A DNA stretch of 64,000 nt from assembly GCA_030704615.1 (NCBI GenBank), contig CM060733.1, positions 20,832,001 to 20,896,000 on the forward strand, given 5' to 3'. Shown piece by piece: positions 12,077-22,088 of the stretch (positions within the stretch are counted from its first letter, which is position 1; each line of letters begins with the position of its first letter). The notes under the pieces were generated by a model. The model saw only the letters and a list, made by a program, of their open reading frames with translations. It had not been told where the DNA came from and did no database searches. The position numbers and the translations under genes were made by a program. The DNA comes from Takakia lepidozioides (Eukaryota; Streptophyta; Takakiopsida; Takakiales; Takakiaceae).

Positions 12077-12308
12077 AAGCTGACATGGATTCGCAGTCAT
12101 TTACTACGGTCTTATCAATGACTATGATTAGGCGTCCCTGTTGCCACATCAACAGTGAGCTCCACGACTGGCAGATACGACTCTATGGTGCTTACGACTC
12201 ATTTGTCACAACTGACTGGGTTTATCTGACTGGGCAGTCATGTAGTCATAAAAGGCTGATACGACTGGAAAATACCAGACATAAAAGCCGGATTTTCTAC
12301 TAGTGTGT

Positions 12309-12959
12309 GTATGTTGAGGATGCTTGTGATCATATTTCTTGGTTGATGTCCGCTGGATTGGTTAGCAAGTGGCCGTGTCTGTGTTTGAGACAGTTCATGG
12401 GTGGGTTGAGGGCAAGTTTAAAGATGGCTTTGTGAGCTTTTTTGGGGTGGTCGCGTAGCAATTGGTTAAAAGAGGAGACGAATTTTTTGTGATTGTCGAC
12501 GGCTTTTTGTTTGGTAATATTGTAAGCGGCTTTTTTGGCATCTCTGCCAACTTTGGAGAGAGCAGCTGTTCATTTTGGAATATCTTGGGGATTGGCAGGT
12601 GGTGGCATTAGTGCTTGACACGTTGTTAAGGTATTTAGGCAGGTGATACGTGGATCCGATGTCCAGTTGTTCCCCTGGTGAATGGGGGTAGTGGTGGGTA
12701 TAATAGCGAGGGCACGCCTGATCGTGTGGTATGTGTTAAGATGTGATGTCCATATACGTTTTTGAGTACGGGTAAAGTAGCCACCATTTTGTTTTGAGCG
12801 TGCAGTTTGTGGGATTTCAGGGGGGGCAGAGTAGGTGGCAATCACACTTTTGGTCATTTCTTGTATTGAAGTTGTGAGTATGGTCTCGGCGTTGTTCCAT
12901 GCTTTGTCAGGGGACTGCGTGAGGTTTGCTTCGGAGAGTATATTGTAGAGTCTTGGCAT
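12309..12959 (-). pseudogene. LINE linker between endonuclease and reverse transcriptase
   Basis: A minus-strand frame (12570-12959) rich in Thr, Ala and Gln continues in a shifted frame to about 12309, through a basic stretch with the pattern GRDAKKAAYN. This is the usual connector between the endonuclease and RT parts of a LINE. The CACTA element interrupts the LINE at its lower edge: the last bases before the insertion are the TGT target duplication. The LINE resumes at 7274. Confidence 0.6.
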
Positions 12960-12999
12960 GAGGTATAAGGATATTGGCTAGAAATGTTTTAGAAAGGCG

Positions 13000-13720
13000 A
13001 TTATATTATTGTGGGGAAATGGGGATAAGATTCTAGATTGCGGCAGTGGAACATGTATAGGTGGGATAGGTCGAAAGGGGATGATGGATGTTGGGATGGT
13101 GACTGAGACGGGATAATGGTCTGAGTTGCATAAACTATTAATGTGTACATGACTATTGAGGTATGAGGGGATGTCATTTTGTGTCTTGAAGTAGAAACCA
13201 TCAAGAAGACTGAGGGATGAGTAGTTAAGTCCACCTTGTCTGGAGTAATGGTGATCGGCCGGTATATAACTGAGGTGGTGTGAGTGAGTGAATTTTGCTC
13301 ATTCATGGTCAACAGGGGATGGATGTTTGTGAACACCATTGTATGTGTGGCCCATGAGGGCAATGTCCCTGTTGAAATCGCCTGCTAGGATGTAGTGTTG
13401 GGATTGGTTGGAGGGTTGTGTGAGTGTGTTAGAGATGGTGAGTAGGATATCAGGGATCAGGGGGAGATCTTCAACATGTGAGGGCATGTACAAGTGGATA
13501 AGGATAATGGGAGGGATAGCGGGGAGGTGTAGTTTGATGATTTGAAGGTGTGATCGGAGGGAGAGAGCAACAGGTATTTTGACGTGTGTTGAGTTTAGTT
13601 TCTTGTAATAGAATGATATGCGGAGGTGTAGAGTCTGTTAGATGGATAAGGCTTTGAATGCTGGTAGCAAGTGACCCTACATTCCAGGTGAGTATATTGA
13701 GAGCGTGTGTTTGCTAGGAG
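13000..13720 (-). pseudogene. LINE endonuclease (APE-type) domain
   Basis: This part of the LINE would nick target DNA to prime reverse transcription. Motifs seen in order are WNVG near 13690, QETK further on, GDFN at 13371-13382, and SDHYP at 13110-13124, which supplies the catalytic Asp-His pair. Together they define an APE-like endonuclease core. The frame breaks between the QETK and GDFN parts, and some sequence between them may be missing. The region lies directly against the 5' end of the LINE. Confidence 0.8.
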
Positions 13721-13787
13721 GAGGGGGCGTGTGGGGGACTGTTGGGTCTAGGGGGTGTTGGAGGTGGGTCATTGGTGTGGCTAGGGT

Positions 13788-14889
13788 AACATTTAGGTGC
13801 TGCAAGTTATAGTTTGCTGCAGCCCTTTGGGTACCTTCCCGGACAGTGTTTAACCCTACAATGATGGCTGAGAATATGGTGACTTGTGAGGGACACCCAC
13901 ATCAGTTTTTAGGCCCTGGCTTACTTGGCTTCAACTTGTTAATAAACTTGGCAATGATGGCAAAGACCATGGTGGTTCATGTGGGACACACACATCAGCT
14001 TGTAGCCTTTTTTTGCTTTGTCTCGAGCCTTTGAGGTTTAACATACAAGTGCTGACTATGATGGCTTGTGTGGGACACACACATCAGTTCTTAGGCCTTG
14101 TTTAAACCTTTCAATGATGGCTGAGAAGATGGTGACTTGTGTGGGACACACACATTAATTCTTAGGCCATGGTCTAACTGGCTTTCAGCTTGTTAATAAA
14201 CATGGCAATGATGGCAAAGATTATGGTGGCTTGTGTGGGACACACACATCAGTTTTTAGGCCCTGGTCTATTTGGCTTTCAGCTTGTTAATAAACCTGGC
14301 AATAATGGCAAAGATCATGATGGTTCGTGTGGGACACAAACGTCAGTTTGTGGGTCCTGTTTTGCTTTGTCTCCAACCTGTTAGATTAAACATACAGGTG
14401 CTGAATATGATGGCTTGTGTGGGACACACACATCAGTTTTTAGGCCCTGATTAACCTTACAATGATGGCAAAGATTATGATGGTTTGTGGGACACACACA
14501 TCAGTTTTTTGGCCGTGGTTTACTTGGCTTTCGTCTTGATAATAAACCTGGCAATGACGGCAAAGATTATGGTGGTTTATGTGGGACACACACATCAATA
14601 TGGCCAAGTGGCCAAGTGCCCACCATCCCACCCATACCTCTGAATGTATATCCTGATTATGACTGGTGTTCAATCAGTATTTTTACTTACGCTTTGGGTT
14701 ATGAAGATTATTGACATGAACACATTATTGTGCATGGAGGTAATTCTGGATTTTCCAGCTTGATGATTGATGGATGGTGCCACTGAAAAGTGGCTGATAT
14801 GTCTGATTATTCTTATTTTTCCTGACAACGACCCTAGGGGTCTTGTCCTTGTCTTGACATGACAAAAGTATCTTCCCTCTCCCTCTATA
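13788..14889 (+). repeat. Structured repeat copy A, 3' part
   Basis: This resumes copy A after the LINE. It contains about eight degenerate units of roughly 80-150 bp built on a GTGGGACACACACATCAGTT phrase, from 13850 to 14600. The last 300 bp align with the end of copy C (21000-21317). It closes with the palindrome GACAACGACCCTAGGGGTC plus TTGTC (14824-14847), then a TCTTGACATGACA phrase and a TC tract. These shared end features define the 3' end of the family. Confidence 0.75.
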
Positions 14890-16216
14890 ACTCTTTGGAT
14901 TTCATCTGGCCTTAACCTTTTTTATGCTGGTTATTTGGTTTTTCATCCCAATCTTTTTTCATCCAAATTTGGATGATATTATTGTAGGATGATGAAAATT
15001 ACTGTGCAGAAATCTTGGTTTATCATTTTTTCATCCAAATTGGATGAACTCCATGAATGATGGTGACCTATTTTAATCCAAGAGATAGTAATTTTACCAT
15101 CATTTATTATAAATGATGGCAGTTATTAAGCCTGAGCCTATACCCTAACCCTAAAAGTTACCTTTTTAATGGATGTCATCCATTGACAAATGCATCTCTT
15201 GCTAGAATACGATTTTTCATACCCCTTGGATGAGAAATCGGGGATCTGTGCCCTAAACAGGTCGACACCTTTCACAGCACATAACTTGTGCTTCAAGGAT
15301 CCTTGATGATGCGCCGTGTAAATCTGCTCTCCAGCTGCTGCATGGTACCATGATGGCTAGCTCTTGGGATGCGCATTGACGGTTATGCAGATCTATAGAT
15401 TACATATGGCTCTTTCACTTTGTATGAGCTCTTCTCTATCTGTGAACCCTTCTACTTTGATTGCGTTCTGTTGGAGACGATCTGTTGGACGCCATGGCGC
15501 AGGGCATACCGCAAACACTCAAGGTCTTTTGAGGTTACCGTTGCTTGAATTGTGATCTGTATTTTCTTTAGAATTCAGCACTAACATGGATAGCAACTGT
15601 GAAGACCTACCACTCACCTGATGCATCCTCACTAACACACATCTCTATGTGGTGGTTTTTGGGACGGGCACAAGTGAGGGTCTTCACCTGTCTTGATTTC
15701 TTGAAGCTTGCAGTTCCTATTCTTGCAAATGTGGGTGTTGCTGTTGCCTACTACTGAGCCTGTTGCTGCTTCAAAACTGCCACCATACGGATGCAAACCT
15801 ACTTCAACTTGGCTCCAATGAGGATCTACTTCTACTCCTTACCTTGTTTTTGGTTTCTTGCAACCATATCTACATGGCAGGAGGTAGGGCATACATGAGG
15901 CTTCATAGAAAGCAATCTACTGGTTCCTCTACTGCCCCTTTTCTTTCATGTTTCAACTCGGGTATAATGTAACAGCTGGTACCTTGGCTGCATTGAAATT
16001 CAGCTCTAGAAGGAAACCATTTGGCTGGTTATTAAGAGACTGTTATGCCTTAGTAGACAACACCCCCTCTCACTCCCTCTCTCTGTCCATCTCTCTCCCC
16101 CTCTCCCTTTCCCCCCCCTCTCTCTCTCTCTCCTCTCTTTTGTGCTGCTCACAAAACAAAACAAACCACAGAGGGAAAGAGGGGGTAGAAAAAGTTAAAA
16201 AGAGAGAGGGAGAGAG
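14890..16216 (+). repeat. Structured repeat copy B, partial
   Basis: This copy lacks the 5' fold-back and begins within the TTCATCC/GGATGAA hairpin zone (14940-15240). It contains a telomere-like CCCTAACCCTAAAAG phrase (15130-15150) and the conserved stem-loop at 15599-15687. Its 3' half (15700-16060) is not clearly shared with the other copies. A TC-rich tract at 16065-16140 leads into copy D, which lies in the opposite orientation. Confidence 0.6.
15599..15687 (+). other. Conserved stem-loop in copy B
   Basis: GTGAAGACC (15599-15607) pairs with GGTCTTCAC (15679-15687). Compared with copies A and C, two base pairs have changed from G-C to A-T on both sides, so pairing is kept. The inner arm CTCACCT (15613-15619) pairs with AAGTGAG with one mismatch. 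Confidence 0.75.
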
Positions 16217-18995
16217 TGGGAAGATATTCATGTCATGTCAAGACATGGACAAGACATGGACAAGACCCTACTAGGGTCATTGTCAATTAAAGACATAAAC
16301 AGCCCATAAACAGGGCACCGTCTAGTACTTCCATTATAGTCATGACTTCCCAATTGATTTCACCCAATCATTCATGAGACAACAGGGTGGGAGGGCGGGG
16401 TTTGTTTATGTACAGGTCATGACAACAAGACAAGCATATAAGCAAACATCTTGTGTACTGAAAAATCTGATTGCTGCAGCCTGTCATACCCTTTCCTGAC
16501 ATCATAATTACAACAACACATGCATTCTAGAGCAAAACATCTTGTGTATGTGAAGCCAACCTGCAATATTACAGATTCAAGACATGCCCTTTAAGCAAAC
16601 ATCTTGGGTATGACAAAATAATTTGCAGCTACCTTATTAGTATTACCCCAAGACATGCATCATGCAAGGCATCTTGGGCAAGTAAGAACAACCTGCCATA
16701 TTACAAATTCAAGATATGTACACACAAGCATCTTGATGGACCAGCCTGCAGTTTGGGCAAATTCCAAGCATGCAACCAAATAACCCTCTTGGGCATGACA
16801 AAGCATATTGCAGCCTCATTCTTTACCATTTGTAATTACCCCAAGACATGCATCATGCAAGGCCCCTTGGGTAGGTAAGAACAGCCTGCCATACTACAGA
16901 TTCAAGACATGTATACACAAGCATCTTGATGGACCAGCCTGCAGTTTTTCAGTTTCCAAACATGCAACCAAATAAACCTTTTAGGAATGACAAGACAGAT
17001 TGCAGCCTCATTCTATACCATTCATAATTTCCCCAAGACATGCATCCTGCCATATTACAGATTCAAGATATGGACACACAAACATCTTGAGTGCCCGGGA
17101 CCAAGCCTTCTTGGCCAAAAAATAATCCATACATTGCAGGTAACTGGCCTGATGGCAAGACAAGGCTAATAATCTTTGGCAAAGGTCCAGTAGAGCTTAC
17201 CAACACTGTTTTCCAGGAGGCTTATGCCAAGGTTTGCAAATAAACCTCACTATGCTCCATTCCACAACAGATTTAGGTCTGAAAGAGGCCTGTCAGTGCC
17301 TTATCAGGCTGCCATCTTAAAAATCAGGGCCTCCTCTTCCTTAGAACCTGACAGCCACTGAGGCCTTACCCATAAAACTCAACTCCTCTTTAAGGCCAAA
17401 ACAGTATCTAGCTTAATAATCCACAGGCACCGCTGTCATTACAAGAAAAGGTAAGGTCCAAATGTTGGGCTTCAAGAGACAGGCCTGCCAGGCCGAAATG
17501 CTCTATCAAAGGCAGCAAAACATAAGTCAAAAGTAAGCATGAGCATGCCAAACCAGGAGCAAGCGGGCCGAAATCGGGGCTGCAGGCAGCAGTCAGGTCA
17601 AGACACCATACACAATAGGTTCCCTTTGCCCACATCCATATCTGCAAGCTCAAGAGAATTCAAAGCAAGTAGGGATCCTTAGCTGGTCCCATCACAAGCC
17701 CCCACAAAAACCAACAGGTTAGTGAGGATTGTGGAACCCCAGGTGAATCACAGACCCCTACACTTGTCATCGACGTCAACTAAGAACCTCAAAAGCAAGA
17801 GAGAAAGACATAAAACAAAAAGAACCCTAATCACCAAAAGCACCTTGGGCGATTGAGGAAGAGAACTGTGCGCCATCACCACCAGCAAGCCACCTCAGCA
17901 AAGCAAAGGAGAAGTGAAGCATACAAGCACACTTGCTAGGTTTAAGAAGGGAGAGAGAAAGATACTTCCCCACACAAGCGCCGCTGCAAAAATTAAAAGC
18001 CAGAGGAGGGAAAGAGACGATGCATTCACAGCATTGTCTCCCGCCTGTAAGGAAAAACAAAGCGCCGCCATTGCCCATCTCCAGGAGATCGCCCAACACG
18101 GGTACGATACAGCAAACAGGGTAGCAGCAAAACGCAGATGCCATAACGCTCTTCCCGCAAGCTCAGAAGCACTGCTCGTGCTTCTGACGGCGGGAGAGAC
18201 ATCCTAGGGCTCTTGCCCGATTTTTCATCCGTGCAGGATGGTAAATCAACACCACATCCTTTAAAACCCGACGGATTTTATCCGTAGCTAGGTTAAACGG
18301 TAGGTTTTAGGGTAGGGGTTAGGGTTTCACACCTTAACTAACCATAATTAGGGGTAATCAATATCAGTCCAGGGCCATCAAAAGCTGTACACCTCAAAAA
18401 TTATTGAGTTCATCCGTTGGAAAAAAATCCAATAGTAGGATGAAAAAACAGGAAATAATATCCAAGGCTTGGTTTTCTATCCTCACAGGTAATTCCACAT
18501 CCCAAACATGCCTCATCCGGCACCGATGAAAAAGCAATGAAAGAGGAATGAAAAAATTAATATCGTGGTATTTTTCATCCGGTATGGATGGAAAAATAGG
18601 ATGCCAGTGGCAACCCCCATAGTGGTAATTCCTCATTCTCTGGTGACTCAGCCGGTGTGGATGAAAGTCAATAAAAGAGGAATGAAAAATCAGAGACTCA
18701 TCTTAGAGGTAATTCAGTGTCCACCCTGGTAGTTCATCCGATATGGATGAAAAATCATTATAGGATGGGTGGAAAAACTGCCAGAGTCCATCCGGTATGG
18801 ATGAAAACACAGGAAATTAACACTGAGAAAACCGGCCAATTCCAAGGATGGAGGGAGACAGAGGGAAAGAGGGGGCAACAAAGGAAAAGAAAAAAGAAAA
18901 AAGAAAATGGGGTGGGGGGGAATGACCGAGCAGCTACAGCTGCTGAGCAAAACCTGTTCAGTCACTCCCCCCACCATTTTTTATTTTTTATTTTT
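16217..18995 (-). repeat. Structured repeat copy D, reverse orientation
   Basis: Read on the minus strand, D runs from the fold-back near 18995 to the terminal palindrome at 16259-16284 and is homologous to copy E over its length. Matching landmarks are the hairpin zone (18220-18820), the telomere-like GGGTTAGGGTTT phrase (about 18315), a shared GC-rich segment (17830-18190 with 22800-23220), and the conserved stem-loop (17669-17761). Open frames in D and E overlap only in pieces and shift against each other, so I do not call a gene. The fold-back at 18871-18995 is shared with copy C in a head-to-head arrangement. Confidence 0.75.
17669..17761 (-). other. Conserved stem-loop in copy D
   Basis: On the minus strand GTAGGGGTC (17761-17753) pairs with GATCCCTAC (17677-17669). 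All nine positions pair, one of them a G-U wobble. The sequence differs from all other copies while the stem is kept. Confidence 0.7.
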
Positions 18996-21317
18996 TATTT
19001 TGTCCTGATCTCTCCCTCTGGAAACTGGGATTATGGAATTGTTGTCCCGACTTCCATCTTTGAGGAAATTGAAAAAAATTGAAAAATTGGGTTGCAGGGA
19101 ATTTTGGATGTTTTTCATCCAAAATACAAAAAAAATAAATCCTAGTGAAATATTTCTTTACTAAAATACCTGTGAGTTGCAAAACTCCCGTCAGTTTCTA
19201 CTTTTTCAATCCAACCTGGATGAAAAAAGGACTTCATCTGACAGGACCTAAATACGGGGCAAGACAGGTATAAACCCCCGATGTTTTTCATCTAACCTAG
19301 ATGAAATACGGACTACATCCGTTGAGTGCAAGACAGGATGAAAGCACGATGTCTTTCATCTTCCGCGAATGAGAAACGGACAAAGTCCGTCGGGCGGACA
19401 GACTAGCAGATGTTTTTCATCCTGAGAAGGATGAATGACGGGCCAAACAGGGGAAAACCCTGCGCAACCCTAATGTCTCTCTTTTTGCGCTGCGAGAGCG
19501 CGCGCGATAACGGCTTGTGAGGAGCGATGGTGCTCGTGCTGTAGATACCTTGAGTGTTTATGGCTCATGTGAGCGCCGCCTAGGCGGGCTCTTTAAGGCG
19601 GTGGCTTAGAGATGAGGGAAGATTCACTGTCTCAGTTGTCTGTTTTTTTTGCTGCACAAGGGAACCGCGGCAGTGATGGCGGAGGTACCACCTGCATGCT
19701 TATGACGTTTCCCTAGGAGCCCTCCTCTGGATCTTTGATGAATGGCGGCGTCTTGGTAGAACAAGGAAGTCTCTCTTCCTCCCTTTATAAACCCTACCTT
19801 TTGAGACCAAGCTCTTTTTTCTTGTGTTTGGCAAGACTTTGCTTTGGTTAAGGTAGCAGTGTTGTGGTGTTGGCGGAGTCCTCCTTGCACGGTTAGGCTT
19901 GTGGAGAGATGACGACTCTCCCCTAGACAGTAAAAAAGGTTTTTTTTCTGTTTGTTTTGCTTCCCTGCATTCTTTGGCATTCTCTGTGCTTAGATTGAAG
20001 TGTATTTGACCTCGATAGCAAGTGTGGAAGCCTGTTACTCACCTCGTGCATCCTCACTAACTCACAATGCGTTGTGGTTGTTTTTGGGATGGGCACAGGT
20101 GAGGGCTTCCACTTAATATTCTGATGTCTAGGTGCTGCTGGATGCCAAGTGGGATTGCAGAGCAGGGGAAGGAATCGCTTGCCAGAGACTCATCTTAAAA
20201 TGTTGAAAAACTAAACTACTCTATGGTTTTTCTTGATCCTACCTCTTTCCTTCCTTGATTTTTGAAGAACAAGTGTAATGCTTTCTACGATGGGCTAGTT
20301 CGGCCCAACCAGTGGAAAACCTCTGTTATGTGGTGACAGCCTAATTTATGATGGCTTGTGTGAGAGACACACATCTGTTTTCCAGGCCCTAGTTTGCTTT
20401 GCTTACCTTATGGTAGATGGAAACAAAGTGAGAGGCTGCAAGGAAATGGTTGCTACAGCTACTCGGCTACCTCTGTTGGTAAAAGACCCATGTTATGTTC
20501 CAACCTAGATGGCTGCTTAGGCCAGGGTATGGTGAAGTTTCTGCCTGTGGCTATTCGGCTGACACTGAAATATGGCAGTAATATAAATGGTAACTGGTTT
20601 TTGAGGCAGCCAGGGTGGTCAAGTGGAAATACCCCCTGGACATGGTGTAATGACATGGTCAAATGTGGAATGATGTGAAGGATGTACTGACAGTATCATA
20701 TACTGTCACAGGATGTGTATGCAGTCCTTTATATTTACCTTGCTGTGTCATGAACTTTGATTTTCAGCTGTAGCAAGAAATAAAGGTATAGGGGTATTCT
20801 GGAAAACTTACCAGACATATCCACATCCCCTGTGGGGGCAAGCTGTACTGCACACTAGTCTAAACAAATACTGGCAAGGCAAGGTATTTAAATATGTGAT
20901 ATCCAAGTGTTCATTTCTTTTTTTAGAAAACCCTCCATGACACCCATGGGGTTTTAGTAAGTATGCTTGGATTACAACTTGCAAACAGTAAATCTGTATG
21001 ATTATGTGACCTGCACCATATCAAGGCCAAAATATGGCCAGGTACCCGCCATCCCACCCAGACCTCTGTAAGTGTATCACGATCTTGACTGGTGGTCAAT
21101 CAACATCAGTGGCATACCCTTTGGGTTATGAATAATACTGACATGAACACATTACTGTGCATGGATGTAATTATGGATTTTCTAAGCTTGATGATTGATG
21201 GATGGTGCCACTGTTAAGTGGCTGATATGTCTATTTATTCTTTCATGACAACGACCCTAGGGGTCCTGTCTTTGTCTTGACATGACAAAAAGTATCTTCC
21301 CTCTCTCCCTCTCTTTT
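18871..21317 (+). repeat. Structured repeat copy C
   Basis: A nearly complete copy of the A subfamily. It has the 5' fold-back (18871-18995) with AGCAGCT/AGCTGCT at its tip, a hairpin zone (19090-19450), a body matching copy A, the conserved stem-loop (20024-20112), and the 3' palindrome (21247-21270) followed by a TATCTTCCCTCTCTCC tract. It joins directly to RT tail fragment F1. Small open frames occur (for example 20394-20678), but none is kept in copy A, so no gene is called. Confidence 0.75.
20024..20112 (+). other. Conserved stem-loop in copy C
   Basis: GTGGAAGCC (20024-20032) pairs with GGCTTCCAC (20104-20112), and CTCACCT (20038-20044) pairs with AGGTGAG (20097-20103). Both arms are identical to copy A. 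Confidence 0.75.
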
Positions 21318-22088
21318 AAGCTCCCGACGAGATGAGCTTAAGGTCAGATGGTGGGGTCAGCTGCAGCATATGTCCAACACCAGATATCCTAAGTCAATCT
21401 ACTCTATATCTTGGAAACAAGACCGCCCTGTCAAACAGGCTAAGCCCTGGCAGAAGAGAGTAGAAGAGATTCTCAAGGATCTGAATCTGGACCCGCAAGT
21501 CTTGACCTTGCTGGATAAATCTGACTTGGAGAATGTAGTGTCCAAAGCCATGTCTGTTACTAGAAAATTGTCCGATGAAAATGAAGTTAGGAAGAAAACT
21601 TCCCTGAACCTGTTTCCAGTCTGTGACATGGGGGAGGACATCATGGATGCGCTCAAAGGGTCTATTCCACTCTTGACACCAGACTGAAATTTATACTCAG
21701 GGCAGGAATCCTACTTTTGAACAGTAAACAGAAGCAGAGAGGAAAGGGAGAGTGCAATTGCCCGTTGTGTGGGCAACCTGAAGACAGTATTCATTTTCTA
21801 ATGTCTAGGGTTCTCTCACCAAAGAGATGCTCTCTTCAAAACTATCAAGGGAATTGTGCATGTACCTCTATTTACCAACTTTGAAAGTCTCGAGGCTGAG
21901 CCAAAAGCCCAGCCCCTTCTGAGGCCTAGTTTTTGGGCAAATCACACACAACAGATTGATGCTTTGTGTGAAGGGTTTCTAGAGGATAACTGGAAAACCC
22001 GGATTAATTCTATATGTGAAGGTAAGTCTTACTACCAACATCAGCCCCTGACAGAGGTAGGATCTGTCATTTTTGTTTCCCCAAGAGA
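21318..22088 (+). pseudogene. Reverse-transcriptase C-terminal fragment F1 (zf-RVT type)
   Basis: A 105-codon frame (21370-21687) and its shifted continuation encode a charged region, then LKFILRAGILLLNSKQ and CNCPLCGQPEDSIHFLM. The C-x2-C...H pattern after an R/G/LPLN stretch is the zf-RVT region found after the RT of many plant LINEs. A frame change lies near 21685. The start of the fragment (TTTTAAGCTCCCGACGAG) joins copy C at the same point at which F2 joins copy E. Confidence 0.6.

Larger units (their letters stand above)
7275..12305. mobile_element. CACTA (EnSpm/CMC) transposon, non-autonomous, carrying gene fragments
   Basis: The left end begins CACTACAACAGATCATGG and the right end, read inwards, begins CACTAGTAGAAAATCCGG. 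About 18 of the first 30 bases agree, including a shared GGCTTT block. The 3-bp target duplication TGT flanks both ends (7272-7274 and 12306-12308), and removing the element rejoins the LINE. Short TACGACT/AGTCGTA motifs recur near both ends, as expected of subterminal transposase-binding repeats. No transposase is visible. The interior holds OSB-like and PPR-like pieces, so it resembles a gene-capturing CACTA moved in trans. Confidence 0.85.
2164..13787 (-). mobile_element. LINE (non-LTR retrotransposon), minus strand, split by a CACTA element
   Basis: Reading from high to low coordinates, the domain order is endonuclease, linker, reverse transcriptase, thumb, chromodomain, RNase H, Cys/His finger and C-terminal domain. 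After removing the CACTA insertion (7275-12305) the LINE is about 6.6 kb. It sits inside structured repeat A, flanked by similar sequences (TTAGGGTAAACAT at about 2095; CTAGGGTAACATT at about 13782) that look like an imperfect target-site duplication. It seems 5'-truncated, because almost nothing precedes the endonuclease. Frames change many times, so it is inactive. The domain set recalls RNase H-bearing LINEs of algae and seed-free plants; the clade is an inference. Confidence 0.85.
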
